Positions 1-12,724 of a DNA stretch of 64,000 bases are shown piece by piece. Within the stretch, counting starts at the first letter, position 1, and every line of letters starts with the position of its first letter. Source of the DNA: Symsagittifera roscoffensis. Its lineage: Eukaryota; Xenacoelomorpha; Acoela; Convolutidae. Both the position numbers and the translations under genes were made by a program. The DNA is taken from the NCBI RefSeq assembly GCF_963678635.1, contig NC_087068.1, positions 36,837,436-36,901,435 of the forward strand. Reading direction: 5' to 3'. The notes under the pieces are model-generated. The model saw nothing but the letters and a program-made list of their open reading frames with translations, was not told the origin of the DNA and did not search any database.

Positions 1-101
1 GAAAGGCAAGTATTTCGTTTTTTTAAGGTTACAAAACTAAAAATATTTAGTGGTGAGATATCTTGTGGTCTATATTTTTCACCGTTTAAATATATGTAAT
101 C

Positions 102-2045
102 TTAAATATCTTTGAAACGTCCGCTGTAGTCTTGTGTATAGATGTCTAAAAATCCTGCGGTTTCTGCAAGCTTTCTTAAAATTTGATCTATCGATTGTCG
201 TTGTATGCTGTCCATTTGTGTTAAAAGTTCTGAAATTGTTGTGTAAGAATGTGATGTTGTATATCTAATTTAGAGTAGATTCCTATTGATTGTAGATCAA
301 TATTAGGATTTCGAGCAATAGTTCGAATACTTTCGGGTGAAAACTTTTCAATGGTTGCATTAATGTTGGGTATGGTGTGAGTAGGTAGTATTTTTCTCGG
401 TCGGGATTCAATTGTACGACATTGTGGCTGTTTTCCGATCCACATGGGACTGCGGTATCCCAAAAATCTGTTCGTCTTGAAACTGTATCAACAAACTAAA
501 CTTTATTTTTATAGAATATCGAGATTCGTTTGTAACAACGTTTATCTTCAAAAACATATAATGGTGATACTTTTTTGGTGCAAGCATAAAAACATAAAAT
601 ACTTCCATCATAGTCAAGGAAGTTTGATCTATTTCTGGATAATAAATGTCCTGCGTAGGGTATTTTTAGAACTGCTAGTGCGAGTGATTGTAGAATCTGA
701 GTTCTTTCCAATTCACATAGTTCATGAAGTGTTTCTAATTCTGAAAGTGACATTTCTTGAAAAATTCTACTAATTGTGTTGTCTAATTTCATATCTAAGT
801 GAATGTCATAGTGTATTGCGCCAAAATATGTATTATTCATTAGTGATAATTCTTGAAATTGTGTACTTTCAGTGACTCGTGGTTTTAGGAGGTTTACTGG
901 GATGTAAGATGTTCCTTCATTGAGAGGGTGGTGTGTTATATGGGGGGTATATTTTAGTTTTCCAGTGGTCACACCGAAACCTTCGTCGTATTCGACAAGT
1001 ATTTCGGAATATTGTGTTTTGTGGAGTGGATTTTGATATTTACATGCAAATTCTGTTTCATGGTAGATTTGAAAACGTGTTAATTTAGTTTCTATATTGT
1101 GAATGTTCCTAAATTTAGTATTGCGGCTTCTTATTTGACTTGGATTGACATATTCAAATGGGATGGATTCAATAAAATATTTTTCATGGAATTTTATCAT
1201 TCGAGCGTGGACTTTTGCTACTTGAAATATTGTACAAGTATTTTCGGGAAACCAAACAATTGTTGTTTGTGTCCTTGTTGTAGGGTCACAATAACCTTGC
1301 AAGGTAGTCTGATGCCTTGATAAATTATAGTGTTATCTTTTAAATCTTGTGTGAGTTGTATTTTTTTGAGTTGTATTTTCCAGTCAAAAAACATTAATTC
1401 TTGGTATCCTTTATTTTTTGTATCTGCTTTGCAGTTTGAAGGATTATTTATTCCAATATGTTTGTCGTGAACATCATAAGTTTGTCGTCCGTGTGCGCCG
1501 TTGTATGGATATCTCGCCTAGTTCAATATGTCCTTGATATCTTCCAAGTTCTGCTTGATGTGCAGAGTCTGCGAAGACTTGAAAGTTTACTATTTTTCGG
1601 GTTAATTTTTTTTATTCTTTGTCACGTTTAATCTGATTAGTTAATTTTTACAATATTCAGGACTTAGATGTAAAAGTCTTTCTATATTACCTTGGTAGAA
1701 TCATTCGTGATCAAGTCGGTTTTTATTTCCATTTGAAACTTGTGAACAATGTACTTTCTTTTCGGAAATTGTTGCTGTAAATTTATAGCCTGTTAGTGTT
1801 GTTGCTCGGGCTTCTGAGTATAATGTTGCTACTATGTTTGTGGTTTATATAGCTTGTGGTTCTGATTCGCCTTGTGTTACTTGTTTTATTGCATATTTGT
1901 GTAGCGTTTTTTGTTCATCTTCTTCACAATCGTAGTGTGTTACTAACAAATCCTGAGGCCCTGTGGGAGGAGATGGATTTGTGTTTTGTTCGGAAAAATT
2001 AGAAAAAGGATGTGTTTCAAATGTTAATATTTTTAAAATATACAT
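102..2045 (-). pseudogene. Envelope-position ORF (ORF3) of Gypsy A, frame-broken
   Basis: Downstream of integrase, long open stretches lie in all three minus frames: 1845-2045, roughly 1310-1640, 496-1302 (268 codons) and 221-463, then a tail ending in a stop at 102-104. At least two frameshifts separate them. The 496-1302 segment starts near a Cys-Asp-Pro motif and has several spaced cysteines and possible N-glycosylation sites (for example NNT). Position after integrase in a Gypsy element is typical of envelope genes of errantivirus-like elements. No signal peptide or clear transmembrane anchor could be placed in the broken frames. The env identity rests on position and general character, not on a recognised domain. 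Confidence 0.55.
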
Positions 2046-4140
2046 GTGTATGATAATCCTGAGTATGGGTTATAAAAAGTGATATATCCAATTGTGTTTT
2101 TGGTATATCTGTCGTATTTATATATGACTTCAGTCGTAGTAAATGGGGGAGGTAAGGATTGAGTTTTTATATTTGTAGGAATTAGGGGAAAAGGGTGTTG
2201 AACAATATTATTAAGCCTGACTGTGATTTCATATTTTAATTCGAGTCTATTTTGTTGAAGTATTTGAATATTGTGTTCTTGAATTTCTTTGTGAATATCT
2301 TGTCTATTCTGTAATCTATTTAGTGCCCAATTGTGGAGTCGGTTCTTTTCTTGATGTTGTCCAAATAGTGGAGGAGGTGATACAAAAGTATTCCAATCTA
2401 ACCGTAGAGGGGTATTTGTCGATGATTGTTCTTGGTATGCGTCAAGATTGGCGGGGAAATTATGGGGGAAAAGTGTTGGTGAAAATTGATTTAAAGATGG
2501 TGTTGATGGAAGTGAAATTGTTTCTGGTAGAGATGATTTTCTCGAATTTGTTCTAATGTTGGAGTTGAACCTAGATAGTCTGATGGAATATTTGAGATGC
2601 TTTGTTGTGAAGCAAATGAGGGAGTTTCTGGTAGTGTTCTACTTGAAAGTTCTGAGGTAGTTGGTGTCGGCGATTGGGGTATGTTAAAATTTCTTTTTTT
2701 CTTGGCTGTATGGTTTGTCTACTTATTTCAAGTGTGTTTTAGTTTTGGCTTATATGTCTTACTCAATTAAGATCTTGTTGTAAAGTGGGATATAAATTAT
2801 ATGTTGGTTCGCTTAAAGATGCTTGGCGATGAACTGGTTCTAATGGTTCAGATAATCGTGCGTGTGTCGTTCGTCAAAAGTTTATGGACTGTCTTGAAAA
2901 GAAATTGTGTTGATGGTGGGGGTTTGTTGGTAGTTGTAGCTGTTATTGGATTTCTTGGGATGTTGTTGGTGGGGAAATGGTTTGGTGGTGGTTGATTAAA
3001 AGTATTTGAGTGTTAAATTCTTATTGGGAAAATTTATGTTAATTACAAAATTCTTCAAAAAAAAGTATCAAAAGAATAGTTGCTAAGGCGAATATGACTA
3101 TTGCCTTTTTTATACATTGGCACATTGTCATGATTAGGGATATAAAAAATGTGAGAAAAATTATCAATAAAAGAAAAATATCTTTTCGACTAAAATGGTT
3201 CGTACCATTTAAATAGATTTTATGTTTTCGTACCTGTAGATGTCGTCAAGGATTTGGGAAAGTTGGAGATATATTTCAAATAGGGAATAGAAAATTGAAA
3301 AAAAATTGCAAAAAAATTTAGAAAGGATTATAAAAGATTCAAAAGTTTCTTTGAAAAAGAATAGCAAAAATTTAAATGGAGTGGAAAAATTTATGAAAAG
3401 GTTTAAAAATTTTTGTTTTATGTTATCAACTGTTATAGAAATAGCATTTAAGAAAAGATTTGTTTCGTCGAATCTTTTTTAAAGTTCTGAGGCAAAATTC
3501 AAGTGTGGTTGGATTATTTATTGATTTTTATCAAGTGGGTTGAGTTTTGTCAAAAATTGTTGAGGGTGTATTTTTATGGTATTCGGGAGGTCTTCATAGT
3601 TTTGTTTTTATTTGTCGGGTAATTGGGGGTATCTTTGAAATATTTGTACTTTAGGCCAAATGATCATGGGTCTTTTTTGCTTTAGGCTAATTTGCCTTTT
3701 TTGGTTGGAGGGTTTTTGAGGTCTGAGTTGGGAAAAAACTGTTGATTTTGCATAATCTGATAGGGGAGGGTTGTATTATTGGAGTAGTGTTTATTTTAGT
3801 TGTCTCAAATTTTAGCAAGTTGCTTATTTTTGACCTGGAGGTTGTAAAGTTATAGTTATAGATATGCGTGGAGATTAATATCTGTCGGCTAATGAGTTTG
3901 TGTTAGAGATATAAAGGTGGCAATTTGAATAATTTCTATTGGCTGAATTTAAACTAGAATTGATCGAGTTTATTTTCAGCATGTTTTTACAGAAATGTGA
4001 ACGTTTAAAGTGATTAAAAAGAATGTTGATGGTAATCAAAACTAAAGTTGTTTTTGAAATTCAATTTTGATTAATGTTTTAGATTGTGGGATGAATGTCT
4101 TATAGTTTTTTCGTGGTTGACTTCTAAGACGTTTAATGTC
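2046..4140. other. AT-rich spacer between integrase and env-like ORF
   Basis: About 2.1 kb of T-rich (plus-strand) sequence with no convincing coding segment. Short open runs on both strands lack recognisable motifs. It probably holds the decayed N-terminal part of the env-like ORF plus non-coding element sequence. Confidence 0.4.
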
Positions 4141-5790
4141 TATGTTTTTTCTTTCTTTTTGAGATGTTTTTGGTTCTGGTGTGTTTGATATTTGAGGGTT
4201 TGGGTTTTGCTGTTGGATTGTTTTTTTGATTTTTATTGGTATGATCGTTTTGATTTTGTTCCGTTTGTGGATTGTTTTGAACGATGTGTAAGCCTGTGAA
4301 GGAATATAATTGTGTTATTTCGCGGAGTGCGTATTCTTCTCGATAATAAGGTAAACGTGTTGTTACGGTGTTGAACGATTTCTTTTTTGCTGGAGTCAGT
4401 AAGTTTGTATGTTACTTCAGTAGGTTTATCAATTATTTGGTATGGTCATTTTCGAAGTGGTTGTAATTTTTTGTATATTTCTTTTTGTGTATTGAAATTA
4501 GGCATTAAAACAAATGTTTCAAATTTTAAATCGGTGGCTGGCATGAAGCGTGAATTAATCTGGGTGTTTATATTTTGCCTTTATAAAAATTTCTTTGTTA
4601 CTATATTTCATTATGTTTTTTTATCTCTGTTTAAAATCCATTCGGTATGTGTACCGGAAGCTAATTTTAAAATTTGTGGATGATGAAAGTGGTCTTCATC
4701 ATGTGTATGTAATGGTGGATTGTAGCAATTTGAATTTTTATTTGGTGGTTCATAACCTTGTGTATTTTTATGGGCAATTGCTGTGAACATAATTGGTTTT
4801 TGTGGCTTTTGATTAAAAACCATTTCGTATGGCGACACTCCTAGAGTTGTTGTGATTTGTGAATTATAAGATAAGAGGAATAATTTTACATCTGCTGACC
4901 ATTCAGTGTATCGTGTATCATTTCCATTTCTGATACATCGAAGATATTCTTGTAGTGAATGGTTCATAAGTTCAACTAATCCATTTGTCCACGGTGCATG
5001 AGATGTACGTGGTTTATGTTTGATGTTATATAGGTGGCATAATGTGATGATTTCATTATTTATAAATTCTGTGCCGTTACCTGTGACTAGTATTTCGGGT
5101 AGTCCGAATTTAGCTATCCAATGTTCGTAAAATGTTGTGTAAGCGTAATAAGCAGTACAATGTGGTAATGGGTTGAGTGCTACGTAGTGCGTAAATGCAT
5201 CCACAATGACCATACTATAAGAATCTCCCTCAAAGGATGGTGAAATTGGTCCTTTTTTGTCAAATGAAATTCTATGATTGAAATAGAGACCTTGTCCTTT
5301 AAAATCTTGATTTGGTGCTATTTGTTTTTGATTTGGATAAGGTTTATTTAATTGACATATTATGCAATCGTTGCATAATACTTTAATCCAAATTGGTGCA
5401 TTTGGGAAGTAAAAATTTTGTGTAAAAATTGAATATGTCTTTTCTAATCCTCAGTGTCCTTTTGTATTTTGTGTGTGTGATATGTTGAATGCTATCAACA
5501 TCATACTGAAGAGAAGACAGGGTACTTTAAAATCGGGTGTTTGATACTCTAAAAGATCTGTGTTTTCATTTATGGTAGTTTTATTAAATTTTCTAAAGTA
5601 TCGGAGGAGTGTTTTGTTTCCTATTATTGTTATATCAGCTTTCGTTGGCTTTGTTTTATGTTTGTGCCATGAATTGAGTTGTCTAATAACAGGGTCAAAA
5701 TTTTGGTATTTTTGTAATAATTGTAGTGTAACTGTTTCTGTTGGTGATAGAAAAATATTTCCTGATAAATTTATAATGTCAGTTAAATTT
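4141..5790 (-). pseudogene. Integrase of Gypsy A (only copy with the catalytic core and C-terminus)
   Basis: The zinc-binding HHCC region lies near 5,340-5,480, with CNDC at its C-terminal end, and is broken by an in-frame TGA at 5451-5453. The core (4611-5213, 200 codons open) has the first catalytic Asp in IVDAFTHY and the Glu in NGLVE (codon 4971-4973). The second Asp is changed: VTGNGTEF, Gly codon at 5079-5081, where the family has D. The C-terminal region carries a GPY/F-like module whose Gly is a TGA stop (LRK*PYQII, stop 4446-4448), then a basic Asn/Lys-rich tail to about 4,140. It would insert the element cDNA into the genome, but is inactive here. Confidence 0.8.
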
Positions 5791-5801
5791 TCTTTTTCTA
5801 T

Positions 5802-6659
5802 TCATGTGAAAGGATTTTTTTTGTGTGGCTGTTGTTTTATTGTTTTTTGTTGAGTGTTATTTTTTATCCAATGTGAATAGGGAAATGGTGTGAATGTGGA
5901 TGCTTCTAATAGATCTACTTCATTTTGACAACCTAAATATAGTGGGAAATGTTGTAAGTTATTTATTTGTGACTGATCTATATCAGTTTTTACTGCATAT
6001 TTGCATTCCAGTCTGGGTGATGTTTCAATTTTTGCAAGATAGAATTTAATATTTTGTGGTATTTCAACTTTAGTTGTTCGTGTAAGTAGTTCAGGTGGTG
6101 TATTCCTACTTAGTGTATCTGGTAGTGCACGATTTTTTCCTCTGTCCAAACTATATGTAAATTTGGAAATTTCATTGAAATTAATTGAAATCTGTAACCT
6201 CTATGGTTTGGATTTGATTTTTGTGTAAAAATAAAAATATAATCGGTTTGTGATCCGTAAAAAGAACTGATGGATGTTTTGATCCAAGTATCAGAAATTC
6301 ATATTCTGTAAGTGTGTATATTATAGCTGTGCATTCTCTCATGAGAGTAGAGAGTCGTAGTTTGGCTTGTGTAAATTAGCGAGAATTTGCTGATATAAGA
6401 TTCATCTTATTTGTTCCACTGTGTGATTGTAGTAATGCTGCGCCGATGCCAAATTCGAAGCATCGCACATTGCATAGAATGGTTGATTTGGATCTGGGAT
6501 TGTATTTGATATTTGTTCTGTTAGCAGTTTTTCAATTTCGTCAAATCGTGTTTGATGTTCAGAAATCCATTCAAAGTTATTTTGCTGTCCAAGGATTTTA
6601 TAGAAAGGTCTTAAGTATAATTGCATTTTGCATACATATTTACTTAGGAAATTCAACAT
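5802..6659 (-). pseudogene. RNase H and connection region, Gypsy A copy 1
   Basis: Segment 6402-6659 has the RNase H start (YAMCDASNLASAQ). It continues in broken frames through a TDHKP-type motif near 6,250. Segment 5802-6149 begins MDRGKNRALPDTLSR, the usual Gypsy linker between RNase H and integrase. RNase H would degrade template RNA during reverse transcription. Copy 1 lacks a short stretch at about 5,920 that copy 2 keeps (NHY before EVDLL). Confidence 0.75.
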
Positions 6660-6739
6660 TCCAAGGAATTTTTGGATTTTCTTTTTATTTGTGGGTGGTT
6701 GAAGTTTTTGAATTGCAACTATGCGTGATTTTAATGGAG

Positions 6740-7456
6740 TTATAGTGTTTCTTTCAATGATGTGTCCAAGAAACTTAACGCGTGTTTAGAAAAATGTGAT
6801 TTGTCTGGTGCTGCTTTCATGTTTTCATTTTTGAGTATTAGATGATACTGTTCTAAAATTAAAAAGCTTTCATCTTTAGTTTGTGATTGCATGAAAACAT
6901 CGTCTAAGTATGTGACTGCATTTTTCTTGAGTATAAATGGTCTAAAGATTTTACTCATAAAAGCTGAAAAAGCTGCTGGTTCTATGGATATTCCATAGAA
7001 TAATCTGTTGAATTCGTATTGTTGATTTCCAATAACGATTTGTGTTAACCGTCGTGATTGTTCATCTAATGGCAGTTGATTGTATGCACTATTCATGTCT
7101 GCGGTTGTGAAATGTTTACCATTTGTTTTTGCTAGAATTACTTGAATGGGTTCAATAGACCAATTGCATTTAGATTCAACAGTTAGTGAATAGAGATATC
7201 TAGCATCTAGAACAATTTTTAGTGTTTCTCCTTTAGTTAGGATGATAACTGGGTTGATAAAGGTGTTACCTTTTGGTTGTTCTTTTTTATTTACTGGAGA
7301 TATAATTTCATATTGTTCTAAAATTTCAAGTAGTCTATTCACTTTATCATGTAAGTGTATTGGTACTTTGCTTGCTATTTGTTTTTTGAAATGTAGAGGT
7401 GAACTAAATTTTCCCACATCGAATTTTGATGTTGCATAAACTGTTGGATATTTCAA
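6740..7456 (-). pseudogene. Reverse transcriptase, Gypsy A copy 1
   Basis: 238 open codons cover fingers and palm of a Gypsy RT: PVIILTKGETLKIVLDARYL, TADMNSAYNQLPLD (first catalytic Asp) and YLDDVF (catalytic pair). Compared with copy 2 it has lost about 24 bp at 7,389 (codons for LPLKPDAI). A small change at about 6,787 shifts the frame, so the thumb (FLGHIIEKN in copy 2) is lost. The active-site residues are intact although the gene is broken. Confidence 0.85.
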
Positions 7457-7696
7457 TAACAGTTTGGCTAATTTGTCGAATTAGTTTTGTGTTATTTGAG
7501 ATTGTTGTAAATTAAACATTGTTAGAAATTTTTGTTTTTCTTCTGTATATTGTGATTTTTTAGACGTTGGTTTAAATATGGTGTTTTTGTGAAATAATCT
7601 TTGTTTCTTTTTTCATTGCTTATTATATTGTTTATTGATAATTCTTCATCAAGAGTTGTTGATCTAGTAATTGTAATATATTATTGACTCGATAAG

Positions 7697-8460
7697 CTAC
7701 TTCGTTTGTGGGTAAAATGTGGAATTTGTTTCACAGTATCCTAAGAGTCCTAGAGAAAATGTTATCTGGTATGGTGAATTGTTGTATACGTGTAACGAAA
7801 AAATTTCGGAGTTTGAATGTTTCATGTATTTTATGGATGAAATTGTTATTCGAAAAAATTTATGAATGGGTTTTAATTCAAGATCTGACATAAAGAGATG
7901 TTGTTTATTTTGGTTTTTATCATATTGGCGAACTTGTTTAATTGAGGAGTTCTATACATTTCCTGATAGTGGTTGCAGATATTTTCGTTCCTGATTGTAT
8001 ATAGGGTAAAATTTGGAGAAAAATGGTGGTTGTTTATTTAATCTTTGAAAGAATGTTAAGGATGTATTTTTCATTCTTGTGTACTTGTCTTTTATATGAA
8101 GTTTACTATTTAAAATGTTTATTGTTGGAATATATTTAGTTATAAATGGTATGCCAATGATAATGTGTTCTATATCTGTTATGTGGAATGTTAGTTTAAA
8201 TGGTTTGTTTAAGATTTTTTTTGTTCCATTGTTCTCGTGGGAACTAGGAAAAGTTAGATTGTTCCATAATTTATTAATGTTGAGTCTTGTGCTGTTGTTA
8301 ATTTGCTGGCTGTCTTAATAGGTATTAGGGTTGGATGTAGTGTTTTAATTTCATTCCAAGTGGGGATATTAAATATATTTGATTCTGCTCCTGAGTCGAT
8401 TAAAAAATCTATTCCAAGATCTGGTGGTTGAAATTTTTTACTTTTTGGACTTTCTAAGAG
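7697..8460 (-). pseudogene. Aspartic protease and pro-RT linker, Gypsy A copy 1
   Basis: The catalytic motif LIDSGAES is present (Asp-Ser-Gly codons at 8390-8398), followed in broken frames by the second half of the protease fold with a YIIIGIPFI-like segment near 8,150. Segment 7697-7891 (64 codons) links protease and RT. The enzyme would process the Gag-Pol polyprotein. An early frameshift separates the DSG half from the rest. Confidence 0.7.
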
Positions 8461-9297
8461 AATTGGAATTGTCCCAATTTTTTCTTTTGGTTGTCCCTTT
8501 TTTTATTTTTTGATAAATGTGGTTTGTACTTGAGCTTTGTACTTCGTCTTTTTTGGGTTTAATTACAGTGTTAATTCTATTTACTTCTTGTTCAACTGGT
8601 ACATTTTTACTAATAGGTGTTGTGTAGTAATTTTGAAGGAGTTTCGTAAATGTGTGAAGTGAAAGGTTGTTCATATATAATAGAATCGTAATCATTTTCA
8701 ACTTTGATCATATTAACTGAAATAGTATTATTTGTATCACTTTCGCTGTCTGTTGATTCACAATTAATGTGATTTCATTGTAATTCTGTACTTTCTGTAT
8801 CATGGATACCAGGGGGGTCTGAAGTTGTTTCTTCTTTTGTTTGTACCTGATTAATTTGTCTTTGATGTTTCGGTGTGTTGCTTCTATATTTGTGTTGAGA
8901 ATCGTAGTGGCAATAATTACTTCTATGAGGAGATTGAGAATAATTCCTTTGCTAATTGTTATAGTTTGGACTCCTATTTTGTGAAATTTTTCGTGATCTG
9001 TGATGGTAGTTGTTGTTATTTGTTCGTTGATAATTGGATCTGTTGTAAGAATTATTTCTTGATCTGCTGTTTTGGTAATGTTGACTTCGATTATTTGAAT
9101 AACTTCTATTCTTTTTGTTTGAATAGTTTCTGTTTCTATTGTATGATGAGTTTCGTGATATATCGTTTGAATAGTATCTATTCCTAGAGCTTGAATGGGA
9201 ACTGGTATCAAACAAATCTTTTCTGTTTGAATTTGATCGACTATATCTATTTTGTGGGAAATTTTGTGAATTTCTTTGTTCTGGTGATCTACCTCTA
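8461..9297 (-). pseudogene. C-terminal Gag, Ser/Arg/Asn-rich, Gypsy A copy 1
   Basis: Minus-strand segment 8952-9215 encodes a low-complexity run of SRNRNYSN-type repeats; 8438-8701 is a following open piece leading into protease. A 200-codon frame at 8708-9310 overlaps the repeat in another frame and has an Ile/Thr-rich, non-protein-like composition, so I treat it as a repeat-driven shadow. Copy 1 is truncated at 9,297 by the duplication junction, so capsid and knuckle occur only in the downstream copy. Confidence 0.55.
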
Positions 9298-9300
9298 ATA

Positions 9301-10030
9301 AGCAGTACAATGTGGTAATGGGTTGAGTACTATGTAGTGCGTAAATGCATCAACAATGACCATACTATAAGAATTTCATTCAAAGGATGGTGAAATTGAT
9401 CCTTTTTTGTCAAATGAAATTTTATGATTGAAATAGAGACCTTGTCCTTTAAAATCTTGATTTGGTGCTATTTGTTTTTGATTTGGATAAGGTTTATTTA
9501 ACTGACATATTATGCAATCGTTGCATAATACTTTAATCCAAATTGGTGCATTTGGGAAGTAAAATTTTTGTGTAAAAATTGAATATGTCTTTTCTAATCC
9601 TCAGTGTCCTTTTGTATTTTGTGTGTGTGATATGTTGAATGCTATCAACATCATACTGAAGAGAAGACAGGGTACTTTAAAATCGGGTGTTTGATACTCT
9701 AAAAGATCTGTGTTTTCATTTATGGTAGTTTTATTAAATTTTCTAAAGTATCGGAGGAGTGTTTTGTTTCCTAATATTGTTATATCAGCTTTCGCTGGCT
9801 TTGTTTTATGTTTGTGCCATGAATTGAGTTGTCTAGTAACAGGGTCAAAATTTTGGTATTTTTGTAATAATTGTAGTGTAACTGTTTCTGTTGGTGATAG
9901 TAAAATATTTCAGACTTCTGTTTTTGATAGGGGAATTGTGTCAAGTGGGTCGTGAAAGTTAAAACTTGATTTACTGTGTATTTTAAATCATTTGTCGGTG
10001 GTCCTGATAAATTTATAATGTCAGTTAAAT
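9301..10030 (-). pseudogene. Integrase N-terminal region, Gypsy A copy 2 (cut at the junction)
   Basis: Zinc-binding HHCC region and the start of the core, ending at about 9,301 where the duplication switches to gag sequence. It carries the same in-frame TGA (9601-9603) as copy 1. An additional segment at about 9,910-10,010 is lacking in copy 1, where a deletion joined the flanking parts. No catalytic core remains in this copy. Confidence 0.7.
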
Positions 10031-10043
10031 TTTCTTTTTCTAT

Positions 10044-10910
10044 TCATGTGAAAGGATTTTTTTTGTGTGGCTGTTGTTTTATTGTTTTTTGTTGAGTGTT
10101 ATTTTTTATCCAATGTGAATAGGGAAGTGGTGTGAATGTGGATGTTCCTAATAGATCTACTTCATAGTGGTTATTTTGACAACCTAAATAGAGTGGGAAA
10201 TGTTGTAAGTTATTTATTTGTGACTGATCTATATCAGTTTTTACTGCATATTTGCATTCCAGTCTGGGTGATGTTTCAATTTTTGCAAGATAGAATTTAA
10301 TATTTTGTGGTATTTCAACTGCAGTTGTTCGTGTAAGTAATTCAGGTGGTGTATTCCTACTTAGTGTATCTGGTAGTGCACGATTTTTTCCTCTGTCCAA
10401 ACTATATGTAAGTTTGGAAATTCCATTGAAATTAATTGAAATCTATAACCTATATGGTTTGGATTTGATTTTTGTGTAAAAATAAAAATATAATCGGTTT
10501 GTGATCCGTAAAAAGAACTGATGGATGTTTTGATCCAAGTATCAGAAATTCATATTCTGTAAGTGTGTATATTATAGCTGTGCATTCTCTCATGAGAGTA
10601 GAGAGTCGTAGTTTGGCTTGTGTAAATTAGCGAGAATTTGCTGATATAAGATTCATCTTATTTGTTCCACTGTGTGATTGTAGTAAGGCTGCGCTGATGC
10701 CAAATTCGAAGCATCGCACATTGCATAGAATGGTTGATTTGGATCTGAGATTGTATTTGATATTTGTTCTGTTAGCAGTTTTTCAATTTCGTCAAATCGT
10801 GTTTGATGTTCAGTAGTCCATTCAAAGTTATTTTGCTGTCCAAGGATTTTATAGAAAGAACTTAAGTATAATTGCATTTTGAAGACATATTTACTTAGGA
10901 AATTCAACAT
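10044..10910 (-). pseudogene. RNase H and connection region, Gypsy A copy 2
   Basis: Segment 10653-10910 has YAMCDASNLASAQ. The central part, with RLSTLMRECTAIIYTL and TDHKP-like motifs, lies at 10,420-10,640 after a stop. Segment 10044-10400 (118 codons) has the GKNRALPDTLSR linker. It is nearly the same as copy 1 but retains NHYEVDLL. Confidence 0.75.
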
Positions 10911-11730
10911 TCCAAGGAATTTTTGGATTTTCTTTTTATTTGTGGTGGTTGAAGTTTTCGAATTGCATCTATGCGTGATTTTAATGGAGTTATAGTGTTT
11001 TTTTCAATGATGTGTCCAAGAAACTTAACGCGTGTTTGAAAAAAATGTGATTTGTCTGGTGCTGCTTTCATGTTTTCATTTTTGAGTATTTGATGATACT
11101 GTTCTAAAATTAAAAACATTTCATCTTTAGTTTGTGATTGCATGAAAACATCGTCTAAGTATGTGACTGCATTTTTCTTGAGTATAAATGGTTTAAAGAT
11201 TTTACTCATAAAGCTGAAAAAGCTGCTGGTTCTATGGATATTCCATAGAATAATCTGTTGAATTCGTATTGTTGATTTCCAATAACGATTTGTGTTAACC
11301 GTCGTGATTGTTCATCTAATGGCAGTTGATTGTATGCACTATTCATGTCTGCGGTTGTGAAATGTTTACCATTTATTTTTGCTAGAATTACTTGAATGGG
11401 TTGAATAGACCAATTGCATTTAGATTCAACATTTAGTGAATAGAGATATCTAACATCTAGAACAATTTTTAGTGTTTCTCCTTTAGTTAGGATGATAACT
11501 GGGTTGATAAAGGTTATACATTTTGGTTGTTCTTTTTTATTTACTGGAGATATAATTTCATATTGTTCTAAAATTTCAAGTAGTCTATTCACTTTATCAT
11601 GTAAGTGTATTGGTACTTTGCTTGCTATTTGTTTTTTGAAAATTGCGTCAGGTTTTAATGGTAAATGTAGAGGTGAACTAAATTTTCCCACATCGAATTT
11701 TGATGTTGCATAAACTGTTGGATATTTCAA
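10904..11730 (-). pseudogene. Reverse transcriptase, Gypsy A copy 2
   Basis: Two open segments (11206-11730 and 10904-11209) overlap in different frames. A single A is missing at about 11,210 relative to copy 1 (cataaagctg versus cataaaagctg), shifting the frame just before MSKIF. Motifs TADMNSAYNQLPLD and YLDDVF are intact, and the thumb (FLGHIIEKNTITPLKSRID) survives, unlike copy 1. The two copies therefore carry different lesions acquired after duplication. Confidence 0.85.
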
Positions 11731-11970
11731 TAACAGTTTGGCTAATTTGTCGAATTAGTTTTGTGTTATTTGAGATTGTTGTAAATTAAACATTGTTAGA
11801 AATTTTTGTTGTTCTTCTGTATATTGTGATATTTTAGACGTTGGTTTAAATATGGTGTTTTTGTGAAATAATCTGTGTTTCTTTTTTCATTGCTTATTAT
11901 ATTGTTTATTGATAATTCTTCATCAAGAGTTGTTGATCTAGTAATTGTAATATATTATTGACTCGATAAG

Positions 11971-12720
11971 CTACTTCGTTTGTGGGTAAAATGTGGAATT
12001 TATTTCACAGTATCCTAAGAGTCCTAGAGAAAGTGTTATCTGGTATGATGAATTGTTGTAAACGTGTAACGAAAAAATTTCGGAGTTTGAATGTTGCATG
12101 TATTTTATGGATGAAATTGTTATTCGAAAAAATTTATGAATGGGTTTAAATTCAAGATCTGACATAAAGAGATGTTGTTTATTTTGGTTTTATCATATTG
12201 GCGAACTTGTTTAATTGAGGAGTTCTATACATTTCCTGCTAGTGGTTGCAGATATTTTTGTTCCTGATTGTTTATAGGGTAAAATTTGGAGGAAAATGGT
12301 GGTTGTTTTTTTAATCTTTGAAAGAATGTTAAGGATGTATTTTTCATTCTTGTGTACTTGTCTTTTATATGAAGTTTACTATTTAAAATGTTTATTGTTG
12401 GAATATATTTAGTTATAAATGGTATGCCAATGATAATGTATTTTATATCTGTTATGTGGAATGTTAGTTTAAATGGTTTGTGTAAGATTTTTTTTTCCAT
12501 TGTTCTCGTGGGAACTAGGAAAAGTTAGATTGTTCCATAATTTGTTAATGTTGAGTCTTGTGCTGTTGCTAATTTGCTGGCTGTCTTAATAGGTATTAGG
12601 GTTGGATGTAGTGTTTTAATTTCATTCCAAGTGGGGATATTAATTATATTTGATTCTGCTCCTGAGTCGATTAAAAAGTCTATTCCAAGATCTGGTGGTT
12701 GAAATTTTTTACTTTTTGGA
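11971..12720 (-). pseudogene. Aspartic protease and pro-RT linker, Gypsy A copy 2
   Basis: LIDSGAES motif with Asp-Ser-Gly codons at 12660-12668, then a frame break. The C-terminal half (12225-12500, 91 codons) holds the IIIGIPFI segment expected near the end of a retroviral-type protease. 11971-12165 is the linker to RT. Same architecture as copy 1. Confidence 0.7.
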
Positions 12721-12724
12721 CTTT

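Noticed and set aside
9149-9310. Long minus-strand frame 8708-9310 as a separate gene
   Set aside because: It overlaps the Ser/Arg/Asn repeat in a different frame, starts across the duplication junction and has repeat-like Ile/Thr composition.
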